From Triplophysa rosa (Eukaryota > Chordata > Actinopteri > Cypriniformes > Nemacheilidae): a stretch of DNA of 64,000 bases. The number at the start of each line of letters is the position of its first letter. Within the stretch, counting starts at the first letter, position 1. The DNA lies in contig NC_079905.1 in assembly GCF_024868665.1 (NCBI RefSeq), positions 6,612,879 through 6,676,878 of the forward strand. The letters run 5' to 3'. Below, piece after piece: positions 1-15,277 of the stretch. Below the pieces are notes generated by a model. The model searched no databases. It saw nothing but the letters and a program-made list of their open reading frames with translations, and was not told the DNA's origin. A program made the translations under genes and the position numbers.

Positions 1-1038
1 TCTGCATTCCAGTAGAAATGCAATATGGAATGTTCCCCTACAGCAGATTAAGCTATAGGAGCAAGGGGGAGTACATGTATGTGTGGTTAGGACGGGGGTG
101 GGGTGCTGGTGCCCCATTTCAGGGTAACAGAAACTCTCTCTGCCCCAGGGGGTGGGGTCTGGTCACTATGGTAACAAGCTAGCCTACAGAAGAGAAAGGG
201 AGAAGGGGTGGGGGGTTCGGTTGTGATGTAACAGAAGTTCAGGGCATCTTCATTTACTTAAAACACAAAAATGCTACAGACATGCAACATTACTTTCTCT
301 GCATTTATGCATGTATGAACATATATCAAAGAGTTTAGAATTTCAAGCTCCCCCCTCAAACATTCCTGGAAGCACCAGAACACACAGCGAGACATTAAAT
401 GAGTCACATGGCCCTAGATAAATCACTATAACCTGCTATTTTAATATCCTGTATTAATATTCATACATTTTTATATTTTGGTGTAAAATGACAAGAACCA
501 CATTTCGTCCAGAGCCAACGTGAAAGCACAACTTAATTTTATAGGTTGTTCTAATTTGTAGATTTTGCAAATCTTCTCAGCAAATGCACTGCTTTTGAAT
601 ACCACTAGTTGTGTACCCCATACATGGAACATTAAAAATCAATAACAGAGTCAAATTATAGTAAGACAACGTAAACTACCTATATACAATGTTTCCCCAG
701 TACCTTGCACGTCAAATAATTTTTCCACAGCTTATTTCAAGACAACGATAATTTCACTGAAGTAGTCAACATACATTGGTTTAAAAAATATTTTGGTTTG
801 AAAGCTTTAAATTATTTTACAGAGTATCTGCTCTAGCCGAAGTCCCTTTCCCACACACGCTTTTCCAGTTGGGGCCCCTCTTCCACACGTCTGTATGCAC
901 ACATACATACAATGCAAGCTCAGAGCGAATACGCCAATGCTAGTGATCGAGGGAAAGGTGGAAATGGAAGAAAAACGGCTTCTGGAACCAAACTTCCAAT
1001 GGCCAATAGGTTCGACACACACTCCTCGTACACTTTGT

Positions 1039-1090
<52 letters not shown>

Positions 1091-2776
1091 AACACTGGTT
1101 AAAGACAACCGTCATGTTTATGCATGGAAGCTTTCAAGAAGCTACGTTACAGAAATTACAAGTAAGCATTAAAAGAGAAAGACTTATTATGTTAACGTGA
1201 AGGTTAACAAAAAGAACTCACAATATTCACGTGTAATTATAAATCTGGTGTAAATACAACTTTGCACACACCCTGCTACTTTGACCACACTAAAGGAAAC
1301 TATTCCATAGCATGCACACTAATACTGGAACATTCACATAGTCCACACTCAACGAAGCTAAAGGGACACATTTTAGCCAACTTCTATGGATCTGTGTGTG
1401 CGTGTTAAGTTGGGCAGGGCCTAAGCTGAGGCTCGTATGATAGAATGCAAGATCGCTCCCAGCATGCATTTCACCGGACTTAGCTCTCATTGGCTCAGTT
1501 TAAACCAACTTTACATACACAACCTCTGACCTCTTCCTATCTGCATGACTAGCACATGTACAGCACACACAGAAAATTGAGTAACGGGGCAACATTTTAA
1601 ATTTTAAACATTTTAATTTTACGGTCTATTTGACAGTCAATTTATCATTTGCTTTGCACCAAACTGTACAAAACTCTTTAAAAACTCATTTTAAATGTCA
1701 ACGTGAATAAAATGTCACCCACTGTCTCATTAAGAATCACATAAATAAAGACTCCGCAAGAGCAACCACCAACATTTAACCATTACGAAATATAATAAAT
1801 TATAGGCCTAATGTAGGATAATAGAAAAAAAATAAAGTGTGGAGTCCTTTGTTTGAGAATTAAACGAGAAAAGGTAAAACAGATTTAATCTACTGCATTA
1901 ATTATAAACGGAACTATTTATTCTTACATTCTGCCGCTGGTTAGTAGAAAATAACCAAAAGACGTCAAATAATTAATGCACTATAAAGACGGACGGCTGT
2001 TCTTCGAAAATAAATTGAAAATTCATTAAAACTGTAGCCGCCACCTCAACGCAACTGTTACAATTTTACCATAAAATAGTAACACGTTTGGTCAAATGAA
2101 CTGTGCTTTGTGGCTTTGACCACGTCTAGTCTTTTAGGTTCCTGTGAACCCGCAAACCAGTTTTCGTGACAAGACCTCGACCCTTCCAATCCACGCGTGC
2201 TGAGGAGTCCATCTCGTGCATGAGCAGCGCGAGGAAGGGAAAGAGGGGGCGGAAGCACTGAGAGGCATGACTGAATAGTAGTTTCTTCTTAAATGGACGC
2301 CACTGCAAGCATGGCTCCATAGATGCACATTCATGTGCAACGTGCGGACACATTTACAACGTTTGCGTTTTGACTTTGCACACCTCTGCTTCGTTTCCTG
2401 TTTTATAGAGGCCTTGAAGGCCCAGTACCATGTGAACTCTGAAGCAGGGACCTTGGATTTGACAAAAACCGAGATTCCGCACGCTGAGATGGAGGATCCA
2501 TCAGCCTATCTTGCACACCTCTTTGATACAAAAACGTTCATGCTAATTTACGCTCCGAATTTACAACCAGACCCTTCACCACCCTGATCTTGCCTTTCGC
2601 TTGCAAATTTGAGCAGATTGTTGAAGCACATCAACAATAAATAAGTCAGTGAAAGAGAAAAAACAAGCCCATTTTAAAATCTAGGCTACTGGGTCAAAAT
2701 ATATGGATATTTAATTTAATTAAAAACAAAATGTGGCCGGTGTGTTAAAAAAAGCGAAATTTGCAAGAATTCTTAC
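1..2776 (-). other. igf2bp3: igf2bp3 intron 2 (part)
   Basis: This stretch lies downstream, on the minus strand, of igf2bp3 coding exon 2, and no further IGF2BP3 exon was found in it. IGF2BP genes have a very long intron here, so exon 3 is probably outside the window. Apart from a CA/TG microsatellite I see no coding signal. The short reading frames around 0.8-1.2 kb are low-complexity artefacts. Confidence 0.6.
1041..1084. repeat. (CA)n microsatellite
   Basis: About 22 uninterrupted CA units are visible. It lies in the presumed igf2bp3 intron 2 and creates spurious His/Thr and Cys/Val reading frames on the two strands. Confidence 0.97.
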
Positions 2777-4400
<1,624 letters not shown>

Positions 4401-7400
4401 GGATTGGGGGAACATGGCACAAGGACGACTGGGGTGGGGACAGATGGAGAGAGAGAGAATAAGAGAGATAGGGACGGGGTAAAACCTCTCTACGTGCATA
4501 TGCAAGGATCCCGTGAAAAAAGCTAGATCTACCCGTTCAATGATGTTCCGTTCTGTGGACTTTTTCCTCCACAAATGCCGTTCTGCTCTCTTATTGGTTG
4601 TTGGTAAAGTTGTAAGAAGGCGTTGCACGCATGCCCGCCCGCTCGAACCCAGCGCAGGGGCTTTACGTATGTGCGTTTATGGTAGTTGCCATATAGGGGA
4701 TGAGGGGGAGGGTGTGCCATTCATACAGCATCTGTTTCATTGGACTTAATTTGAAACACATTCTCTACTTAACACAAATGCAGTATATTTATGTTAAACA
4801 CCAGCAACGTGCAGTTCACAAATATGGTTAAAATCACGCCTCTTCTGCAATGGCTCTGTTGTAAAGACTGCTCCCACACAAGTAGATATGCGTAAAAATC
4901 AAATAAATTACGCGTGTGGCACATTTGCGCATGTCAACGCATATTCTTCATAGTCATAGAGCGAGGATACATCCTTTAAGTTTTGACATATGTGGATCAT
5001 CTAGTGTAACGTGCCTTAGCCAGACTAAACAAAGCGAATTATACACTTCCGGTGCCTAAAGAAAGGGGAGGGCCATGCGGAGCAGAAAAGTCGTAATGGC
5101 GAGTGGTGAGGCGGGCCTGCTTCTGGCACAGTGGGGAGTAGAGCAAAGGCCTGTACGTTTGTTCAAGCAATATATCCCTGACGCAGTACCTGATAACTCG
5201 CCACATTTAATTGTTTCCTGGAAAATTGTTTCCTGAAAAAGAGTGGACGTTATAAATATTGTTTATCTGGATGTGCGGCCTGCAATTCGGTCCACCGTCC
5301 AAGTACTGCGGATACATTTACTTTGGGCCCACGCCCTTCAGCGCTTCTTTCCCTCTCTCTCTCTTCGTCACACACATAGGTCGTGTTGTAAGTCTTTTAC
5401 AAGAAATTTCTTTTCAAATGCGGATGAGTTTAAGAAATAAAAATCCATATTTATGTTGTTAATGAATTATTAGCTGTTGGGGGGATACATTTGACAGTGC
5501 AATAAATGTAGCTTCTAATCAAAGTCTTTTCGTATCACACCACCTTTATTTAATGCAGAGCCGAAGAAGCTTTATAGCCGTTTTGAGCAGCTTGTACATA
5601 GTGAAATGAAACGAAGTTTCTCATTTTCAGCCCAGTTTTTTTTAACCAACCCTGGGACAAGTAGGTTTGATTTCTTAATAATCAACATTGCTTCCATCAT
5701 TGACAATATTTGGTGTGCTATTTAAAACACACCAAATTAAAGTCATGCATCGTATTCTTTTCTACAACTGTGAGACGAGTTGTTTAATACTTTGTATTGA
5801 ACGATCCTTACAATCTTGGTTACATTCTCACAGTTAATAATATTGTGTTGTTTACAGCCTACTGGTCCAACCTTACGAAAACTATATAGTTTAACTATAG
5901 TGACCATAGTTTTTTATTTGTAGCAAAATCACAGATTTACAAATGATCTCACTATGGAATGTACCGTGATATTGTTTCTGTGGAAATACTAATGGCAATC
6001 AATCCGCCAAAACACTGTTGGTTTTACACAAAATTGCATTTAATAATATAAGCAGCAATAACAACTGACGTTATTGTCTCAAGTAATCTATTTGCTTTAT
6101 TGGAAAAGTTAAACAGCATGGGCCTGGATGTCAGTTGTATGGCTCTCACAAACTGAAATACTACTGTAGAATGGCATGCACATGACGCGCTCCTATTGGT
6201 GGAAGTGGGGAGACCAATCACAGCGCAGCTCCTTTTTTCTTTACTACTCTAGCTGCCCACCGAACTGACTGTTCATTCATTGGTTTTCATCCACTGCTCT
6301 TCGGTACAAATGCAACGTCTACTATGAGGTAGAATGACTTGATTTAGCCTCAAAATTAGAGATCGGACAACAACATCTATTCCGACATGAATTTCGTTGT
6401 CATTTTAAATGGTAGCATATGCATAAAAAAGGGAAAATGGAAGAGGACTTCGTTTCACGAGGTATTTGTAGGCAGTTCGCATGAATCTATTGCATATAGA
6501 AAATGTTGATATTAAAACTTGTCTTTCAGTATTTGCTTTACTCGCCATGCCTGTTTCGTGGGTTGGAAAGACGTATTTGATGAAATGGCTTTAGATACCC
6601 TATATCCCTTTGTCTTGCAATGTGGGGCATTCGCCTTCTCTCATTCGCTGTTCAGGTCAGAAGCTCATTTCATACCGTTGCCCCCCCTTTTTGCACCCTC
6701 TATTTCCTATACTAAACTTTTATGGGGTGTAATTTTAGACCAGACGTTATCCCCAAACTTTTTATGTACATGTTGTTCATTTGCCTCAAATCATTGAAAA
6801 GGACTTCCGCTCGCTCCCCCCAGACAGTGTAGATGTTTTCTATAGAAAACAGGTTTGATGTTAAACGAGGATTAAGGGTGCTAGCCTATACCTACAGGTT
6901 TCATATGTCCAGAAGCTTTTCTTTAAAAAATAAAACCGAACAAATTGGCGTTTTACGCAGAATGAGAGCTAACCATATATAAATAACAGTGGATCGTAGC
7001 CTATAGATTATATAGAGACAAATGGTTATAGAGACCAGGACGCTTTCTTTGAAAAACAGTGGATTTAAGCATTATGTAAGCTAGAAAGCATTTAATGCTA
7101 TTAAAAAAATCAGGGGCTTTTTTGCGTGCTTGCTGTCCATGTTTCGTTGAACAAATGTATGGAACACTCTACAGTAATCGATTTCAGAAACTTTTTATAG
7201 AGGTTTTACGACACTAAGAAGCGTTGTTTCATGTCAATGTTGTTGTCCAAAAAGTATTAAAACGAATGAAAAACTGAATTTCAGTGTCCTCGTGCTTTTG
7301 TTGTTTAAAAGAGATATATACGTATTTTAGACCGTTTAGCCTAGTCTTTTTTTTTGCTTGGCTGTACGAATCACCGTACATTTCAACAGAAAATGGCGGT

Positions 7401-7519
7401 ACACATTCACTCCTTCCATTTTTTTGCTACACTGATTCCTGTGTTTATGTCAAACAATTCATCGTGTAGGCTATATAGTTGCTTTAAGAAGTGTTACAAT
7501 TTCCTACAAGTGTTCTTTA

Positions 7520-7706
7520 GGGATCTACGTACATTAATTTTCTAAAGAAAGTGTGGAGTATTCAACTGTAAGTGATTTGGAATGTTTATTTATTGCTGTT
7601 GTTCAATAGTTTCATTTAAATACAATAATAAATACTTGAAAGACGATTGCACTGTCAGTCTGTTGTGTTAATGCTACTGCTTTAGATACACCATAATGGA
7701 ATGTAA
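7520..7706. repeat. 187-bp direct repeat, copy 1
   Basis: The segment starting GGGATCTACGTACATTAATT and ending AATGGAATGTAA recurs at 9366-9552 with only a few substitutions and small indels. Sequence on either side of the two copies does not match, so this is a discrete repeated unit. It contains AATAAA-like motifs. No coding capacity and no recognised repeat family. Confidence 0.9.
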
Positions 7707-9365
7707 GAAATCATCATAAATGTATTGTCGTGGTATTTCTTTACAAAACACAAGTGCCTTGTCAGAGCTCTTAGGAACGAAACTCTGACCTTTGACTGCA
7801 TGGGTTTAAAATCTCAATCACTGCAAACGTAATTGTAAAAAAACCCTAAGGGATTAAAGAAAATATAAATGTTTAGATACAGTATATGGACGGCTCCTTA
7901 AGTACTGCCTGTACGTCTGAAGTGTACCTACATTTTGCTTTCTAAAGCTTAAAGTGGCAAAAAAAGAAAGTTTATAAAGTATGAAGTAACGCCATGAACT
8001 TATTGTCCCACCCTCTTCTAAATAAAAAAAATGCTTTTATAGTTTACAACAAGCTATGCTACTGGTTATAGGTTTTGTTTTACAAACAAAGCATATTTAC
8101 TTAAATATTCTGAATGTTAAAAATGTTTCATTCAGTTGTTATAAATAAACAGGTTTGTAACATTCCAATTTATTCAGAAACACATACTGTTCAAATTTGT
8201 GTCTTGATGGGCGGGGCCACCATAACGGACATGGATGATTCTTTTAGTAGCCTAATACAAGCATTTCTGTATTTTCAGAGGATTTATAGTAGCCTAAATG
8301 TACAAGACTGGGATTATATATTTTCTAGAACATTAAAATAGACCATTTTTAAAATGAGAAAGTATTTAGTTCATGTAAATACTGACTGAATGTATAGATT
8401 TAGGTTGTTTGGACACAATATTGAAATAGAAGCATGTTAAAATATTGAACACAAATGCAACATAGTGTGGCTGTTTTCAGCTTCATCTGACGAATTGAAC
8501 GTATTCTGTAACCAGGTTATGTTAAGGGCCTGCATAGTTTTTATGATAAAGTATTTATTTGTGATATTTAGTGTCCCTCAAGAAAATATAAATACAATGA
8601 TTTTCCTTTCATACTTAAGAACTGGTCTGTTTTTACCTTTACATTGTAATATGTAATATTTGACATATTAAAATGTGTTTTGATAGCAGTCAAAAGTTAG
8701 TATGATTTTATGGTTTCATTTATTATAAAACTACAGAATTGTGTGCAATTTTAATACAATCATTTTAATTCTAAGATTTTTTAACTTAAGGCACAACGTC
8801 ACAAAGAAAAATACATTTTTAAAGACATAAATAGTCATGGGTTGTTAGGCTGTAAAAGTTTATTTTATATATACAGCATGATATCTGTTGTGCTTACTGT
8901 GACAAAGGCGTAGTTTTAAAACAGAAAATGTATATAGATTGGTGCGTATTATAAGACTTACGAAACCTCAAACTGCTTTCAAGAGGTTGCACCTCTGTTA
9001 GAAAACTATGTTAAAAAGTTGAATACAGCAGTTGAACGTTGGCCCCATGTCACTTCCTGACCCCACCAAGTGGAATCTAAACAATGGTAATGTCTCAGTT
9101 CTTTCCTTCTGCCCTGCTGATCTGAAATGCCTGGATAGGTGAAAACAATATGGCTGACAGTCCAGTAGAGACTAGTGCTCAATAGTCCTGCTCTGCCATG
9201 CTTGCTTGCATGCATACTTGTGCCTGTGCAGTTTTTAAACATATGATAAAGCTTCATTTTTTGTCAGATCCTGGTGTCTAGCATTAAATTCGATGGTTGG
9301 TAACATTATTTATACACACAATTAAATGAAGCAGTAGATCCTTCAACCATGAATATGTTTAATAT

Positions 9366-9552
9366 GGGATCTGTACATTAATTTTCTAAAGAATGTGTGG
9401 AGTATTCAACTGTAAGTGATTTGGAATGTTTGTATCTATTGCTGTTGTGCAATAGTTTCATTTAAATACAATAATAAATACTTGAAAGACGATTGCACTG
9501 TCAGTCTGTTGTGTTAATGCTACTGCTTTAGATACACCATAATGGAATGTAA
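9366..9552. repeat. 187-bp direct repeat, copy 2
   Basis: Second copy of the unit at 7520-7706, in the same orientation and 1,846 bp downstream. It lacks ACG-type bases near its left end and differs at a few internal positions (for example GTATCT for TATT), yet is over 90 percent alike by eye. Confidence 0.9.
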
Positions 9553-10625
9553 CTAAAATTTATAAAATAAAGCAAAAATATCTACTTGAATGTAACTTTC
9601 AGTTCTGTTTGAATTTATATTAATCGGTATCAGGACCATACTAATAATAACTAATGATCTGTTAAGCATTATATAATGTCTTTTTGATTGTTAAGGTGTT
9701 GTAAAGTAAGTGACAAATTTGCTGTAACATAAGGGCTGGAATGATGCACAAGGATTTCCACATACTCAAATAAGATATTATATTAAAGTTTTTCTTTGAC
9801 TTCATGTCAACCATGAAATTCAAACTAAAAACCGTGACATCGGGGTGTATTCTGCTTATGTTAACACTGCATTATATTGTTTTGGGGAAAGCAACAATTT
9901 CGTACTCTCCTCAATTTAATGTTTCAACTTGCTTCAGTTATTGACTTGTGTTCTTACCATGTCTAAATAGAATGAAGAGAATTTATTTTAGCTAAATATA
10001 TAAACCACTTTTCATTTGTAGCAGCAAAACATTCATTTCAAAAACACATTACATGTTTATGACCAAATGTTACCACCACCATCATATTGTGCAGATATTA
10101 GCAGTATTAGTAAGAGGGTTTAATCAATATTTCACAAGTGCAAATAAAGATTTTACTGAAAATGCTGTTATCCTCATTTTTTTGAGACCATATCACAGTC
10201 AGTTTTTAAATTACTTTATATCTTATTTTAATCAAATTCAAGCTTAACTTTTCCATTTTACTTAAGTCAAAATTTTAAGACACTTGATGGGGAATTTATT
10301 TAACTTACATTTGTTCATAAGAAATCAGTACTTACACTAGAAACCGTATACACTTGTATACCTTTGTCCAAATTCACTTTTTTACAGCAGTCAAAGCTAA
10401 GAAAACCCATTGACAAAGGGTGATTAATGGCAAATAAAATATGGAAATACGTGGTTTCAGAAGGACAGCAGCGAAAGACAGTTTAGATCTTTTTCAGTTT
10501 ACAGTAGTCCACGTTTTTTCTGTACACTTTGTCACTACTTAAAAAACATGCTTATATTCTTTTAAAAGAGTAAATAGTATGTCAAAGCAGTGTCAAGACA
10601 GAAAGAAGCATTGTATTTTCAAGTC

Positions 10626-10631
10626 TTTATT
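10626..10631 (-). terminator. tra2a: Candidate tra2a polyadenylation signal
   Basis: TTTATT on the plus strand reads AATAAA on the minus strand, about 410 nt after the tra2a stop codon. That is a reasonable 3' UTR length. Confidence 0.6.
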
Positions 10632-11040
10632 CCTTGAGAAAAATTAAACACCACTTATTCTTGAAAATAAAGCATTTCACAGACAAACAGACAATCTTAG
10701 TCACTTAAAGCTACTCACACACACACTCTCAACATAAGACCCCTCTAAAATTTTCCCACTATATGAAGAAAACGGATAAATGCACAGTCATATCAGACCA
10801 TACAAACACACTTCCAAAAATGTTTGCACATAACAAAACGTCATGATGATGATGTCCACAAACCTTAAACTTACATACTAGAAAGACCAATTAAGACATC
10901 TATTAAACAAACCAATCTTGTCAAATCAGAGCTGCTCCCGCACACAGGTTCTCTTTCAGGGTGGATTTTACATGTACTTCATGTCTTTATAAATGTATCA
11001 CTGAATGCAAACAGGCAAAAAGTAAGTACTCAAGATCTTC

Positions 11041-14000
11041 TCAGTATCGTCCTGCAAAACACAAAAAGAAGTTGATATTCCTTAGCACAAGTCTATAATA
11101 AAACATCCATCACATGGTACACGTGATTCTGCTTGTTACTGGTGAATAATGGAACTTCTTTCACGAGTTCATGAGTAATGTTCTCTACAAACTGTTGCCT
11201 ATCAAGCAGACATGTATTTGGGCATGGGTGGAAAATTTAGGTTGATGAAGGCATTTAAATCCACACTCACGTGGGCTGTAGGAGCGAGATCTTGAGCGAG
11301 ACCTGTATCGGCTGTAATAAGGTGATGGAGAGCGCCTCCTGCTGGAAAACAGAGGAACGGTTCAGAATCCATGAACTAATGCAGAAGATTCTTAGTTTTA
11401 CCACAGTAAAGATTCACCTCACCTGTATCTGTAGTCGTACTCGTCGTAACGGTCATATCTATCATACCCACGATCGTAATATGAATCTCTTCTTCGTCCA
11501 CCACTACTGCTGCTGCTCCCACCTCCGTTACTGTGACAGTCATATTTCAAGAGTTATAAAACCATCCATACAAGCCATGTTTATTCATCATGGTGAAGTG
11601 CTTATTAGCCTGCAAATTACTCACTGTGTCGGCCTACCCATGTAGATGCCGGGAGTGGGGGTGTGTGCACGTTTGGTGATGGAATAGTCCACTCTGATGC
11701 GCCTCCCATCCAGCTCCATGCCATTTGCTCTCTCCATAGCCTACAGTGAGAAATACACCATTTAGCACTGTGCCCCATCCAGATACTATATTTGACATTC
11801 CAAACTGGATGAAAAAAGATGCTGAGCCACACCATAAATTCACACCCAATTAGAATCTCTGATGGTTTCATGTACAGTTATGCAAAGCTGCAATTTCAGT
11901 GTATCCAATAAAGTAAATTATCTTTTGTTTTTCCTCTTTGTAGAAAATATGTATCGACATGATCAAAATCAAAGTACATTTTTTATATTCAAGTCGCTTA
12001 CATCATTTTAATATACAAATACAGTTAAACTTGGTTACGCTCCACGAAAAACAATTATTTAAGAGAAGGTTGATCGAGAAATATTTTATATATATCAAGT
12101 CCCGCCACACAACACACAGGCCGTTTCTGCCCAGGACATACCTCTTTTGCATCATCGATGCGCTCATAGTAAACAAAGGCAAAACCGCGAGAGCGCCCCG
12201 TGCGCTGATCGTACACAACGTTGACGCCAGCCAAAGCTCCGTAACGTGAGAAGACCTCCCTCAGGTCTCGCTCTGTGGTGTACAGACTCAGACCAAATAC
12301 ACCCAGACACGTGTTTGGTTCTGGATTGGCCTGTAAGAGGGGCAGAGGGATGAAGATAAAGACAATTCAGCACTACTAGAAAACAGAACAGTGCCAAACA
12401 TCAACATTAATTCTGTGGCTGGTGGTTACTGCATCTTTTTAGCACTGACCAAAATACTGCTCAATCCAGACTGAACTATGTGATATATAATATAACATTG
12501 TGACCATGACCTTTGGCTTGTTATATACTAATATATAAATATGCAAATAATTATAAAAAATATATAATTAAATTTTTCTAACCAAAAGGCTGACCAATTC
12601 CTAGACATCAACCCCTTGTCCTTTTAGGAAATACTCACATGCAATGACAATTACTGGATGGAAAGCGGTTCAAAATTCCTTTTGCACAGAGATGGATGTA
12701 CATGAAATCAACACTACTGCAAACTTCTCAAAATATCTCTGGGTAACTGTGTGACAGTATTTAATAACCCCTGGTTGAGATTTTTCTTCAGACAAAAACA
12801 TTCTTACAGCTTGATGCTTTCCATCCAACAAAGCACTACATCACAACAGTATATGCAGTGCATTGCATGAGCCGTCTGAAACGGCCTTCATAATTAATTT
12901 ACTTTACGTTTGTAAAAGGCCTCTTTACCGCTTTAGGGCAAAATGGAGACTTATTTGGTCTAAGTGGTAACTGTTAAAAGGTTTAGAAAGGTCCACATAC
13001 CCTGACATCACCATGACTGTTCGAGTCTTTTTTGGAGTCATGGCTGTATGAGCTCTGTTGATGTAATAAAAGGGAATGAAAGGGGTTATTAAAGAGAGTC
13101 ATGCCTGTCCCTATGATGTTGTGATGGGGGGTTTACGTGCATTTCGTGGGGGGGAAAAAATACACATCTTAGACACAAGCAGTTATGAACACATCGCAAA
13201 AAACATGGCTCTGAACTCAAGTGAATTGCTCAACTCAGAGCGACTATGCATTATATACCTTAATGTTATGTAATCTCTGAATTAACAAAAATGGGGCCAC
13301 ATAAGTCAAAATAAAAATAACACTGATTTAACCGCACACATGACCCTGTGATACTCACCCTGCTGCCGGCGTGTCTGCGGCGGTTAGACATGGGTGATGT
13401 ACTCTGGGATTTCTTGCGGCGATATTCAGGGCTGTAAGAGCGAGAACGAGACTTTTTCCGGTAGGAGCGAGATCGAGAACGACTGTACCGGCGGTTTGAA
13501 TGGCGGCGAGAGTGAGACCTGAGGGGGTAAGAGAAAACTTAACTTTAAACATAACTTCTCCATATGCATTTTCATGTCATTTACTATGTAGTGCTCCTCA
13601 TGAAGTGCTCATTTAGTTCATCATCATAATCCTGAAATTTGTCATTGTAATTTACTTCCATGTTAAATATAGGTTCCACAAGTCTGAAAATGTTTTATTT
13701 TGTGTTAAACTGACCTGGACTTGGATCGTGATCTTGATTCAGAACGCTTGGATGCTCTGGAAGGGCTGGGAGAGCCAGATCTGCTCTCCGACTTGGCCCT
13801 GGCAGGACTGCCTCGCTCCGATTTGGTTGGCGAACGGGATTCCTAATGTCACAGGAACGAGTTAGAATATTTACAAGACAAATGCGTTCAAAGCAAGCAC
13901 GTGTGCATAAAGAAACCCACACATTCACTAATACTGCTGTGGAGGGAAGTATTAGAACTACTCAAATTATGTCACGGAAAACAAAGATCAGTTAATAACG

Positions 14001-15277
14001 CTATTTATACATTTACAATGAGGTCTTCGTTATGCTTGTGTTTTTTTACCCGATTCATCACAGTAAAACAAGTACAAACATGCAAATCATCATCATCATC
14101 AAGAGAGAGATTTGAAAGACACTTGTAACACAAATTTTTCATTTACTTAACCTACGGACTGATTCTTTCTTCTGTTTTCAGTATACGCTATTCCTTTCTC
14201 TCAGGCATTTTATTCTTCGGTCTTCATTTGTTCAGTTTTCATTTCTTCACCCCAATCTGAAATCTTTTCTTTTTTCTGCTTAGACACAATTTGCGAGCGT
14301 GCTTCTATCTGACCGATCTTCTGTTCTTTTTTCCCCTTCCCACTTAACCGTCTGCTCTGTAAACATTTTCAAAAGCCTTCTTTTATCTTGAATATTCTTC
14401 CACATTCTTGGCCTTAACTCTTCAAATCCTTCTCGACCAATAACCTTAATGAAAAAAGAACATTCAGAGCAATTAAGATCAAGGGAAATTTTGAAAAAAT
14501 ATGAAGTGAACTATTCAGATTTCACTACTCCTTTTGATATACAGATGTTTGCTTGGTTATATAACACAAGAGACTGGTAAAACAGGGTAAGGAAAGATCA
14601 GAAATGCTTGAATTGCAGGAAAGAGAAACCAAAAGAACTCAAGTTGCTACTGCGTGAATGTAGAGGAGGTAGAGCTTGGATTAAGTAACATTTTAAAACT
14701 ATTGATAAAACATTTATATATATATCCGAATATTTGATTCACACAAAAAAACTAAATTAGGAAACTACTCAAATATTTTTCACATCGTTAAATTCGATAC
14801 ATGCTGGTTAGCATCCACACAAGGAAACAACGAGTGTTAATTCCTTCGTGTTTAACTTCAGATTTGAAAACAAGTGCGTTACGATAATCATACACTTTCA
14901 GAGTGTTATTTTAACTCTATAGAGATGTATCTAACAGGGCTGAATTAATATTTCTACTGCGTAAGTTAAGCGAAACTTACTTCACTAACGTATTTGCATG
15001 TTTGGTATTTATGTTAAACTGAACATTAAAATGTAACGTTATAGCTAAATTGGTAACAACGTTAGTAAGCAAATTAGTGTCATATACCTACATATAACCT
15101 GATATATCATCCATTGCAGTTACGTAACAAATAAACAAAAGAAATGAGTTGCTAGCTAAATCGTGCATTGCAGCCAAGAAAGAGAAAGAATATTTGAGGT
15201 AAACTGTTAAACAGTTAACTTAAAACAAAAACAATACTTACCCTTCCCTCAAAACGTGTGTCCTCGGCATCGCTCAT
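11041..15277 (-). CDS. tra2a: Transformer-2 protein homolog alpha (splicing regulator)
   Basis: Tra2-alpha is a nuclear SR-like protein that binds GAA-rich exonic enhancers and promotes exon inclusion. Coding exons on the minus strand: 15242-15277, 13715-13842, 13359-13518, 13001-13054, 12142-12330, 11625-11740, 11423-11530, 11271-11338, 11041-11051. They total 870 nt (289 aa), all phases agree, and all have GT/AG borders. The protein starts [12 protein letters not shown]. It has an Arg/Ser-rich region (about residues 13-108), an RRM with CLGVFGLS (RNP2, from about residue 134) and RGFAFVYY (RNP1, 174-181), the conserved linker [14 protein letters not shown], a Gly/Ser stretch, and a second RS tail ending SYSPRRY. 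Human TRA2A is 282 aa. Exon 13001-13054 is absent from the human protein I remember; without it the product is 271 aa. The Gly run after PTH is short and Ser-rich compared with human. Confidence 0.96.
13001..13054 (-). other. tra2a: 54-nt in-frame cassette exon of tra2a
   Basis: It is flanked by a good acceptor (ATCAACAG) and donor (GGTATGTGG on the minus strand). It encodes 18 residues, [18 protein letters not shown], between the first RS region and the RRM. Exons on both sides end and start in phase 0, so inclusion or skipping keeps the frame. The peptide is Ser/Asp/His-rich and lacks RS dipeptides. Remembered mammalian TRA2A joins the flanking exons directly, so this is inferred to be an alternative or fish-specific exon. 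Confidence 0.65.
14152..14444 (-). other. tra2a: Candidate poison exon of tra2a (unproductive splicing)
   Basis: Inside the 1.4-kb intron after exon 1, the minus strand has a pyrimidine-rich acceptor (CTTTTTTCATTAAG) and a GTTAAGT donor bounding 293 nt. The segment is rich in GAA/AGAA purine motifs, the known binding sites of Tra2 proteins. Read in phase with exon 1 it stays open for 54 codons and then meets TAA at 14280-14282, so inclusion would truncate the protein before the RRM. Tra2 genes are known to autoregulate through such exons. The boundaries are inferred from splice motifs. Confidence 0.6.

Larger units (their letters stand above)
4401..10600. other. Intergenic DNA between igf2bp3 and tra2a
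   Basis: AT-rich DNA with no reading frame that looks like a conserved protein. The only structure I can support is a 187-bp sequence present twice in direct orientation (listed separately). Conserved non-coding elements may be present but cannot be judged without alignments. Confidence 0.5.

Noticed and set aside
807..1200. Overlapping reading frames of about 100 codons on both strands
   Set aside because: They are held open by the CA/TG microsatellite and show no protein-like composition.
7660..7680. TTAATGCTAC resembling the miR-155 5' end
   Set aside because: The seed is followed by non-matching bases and no hairpin arm was found nearby; both repeat copies show the same sequence by duplication.
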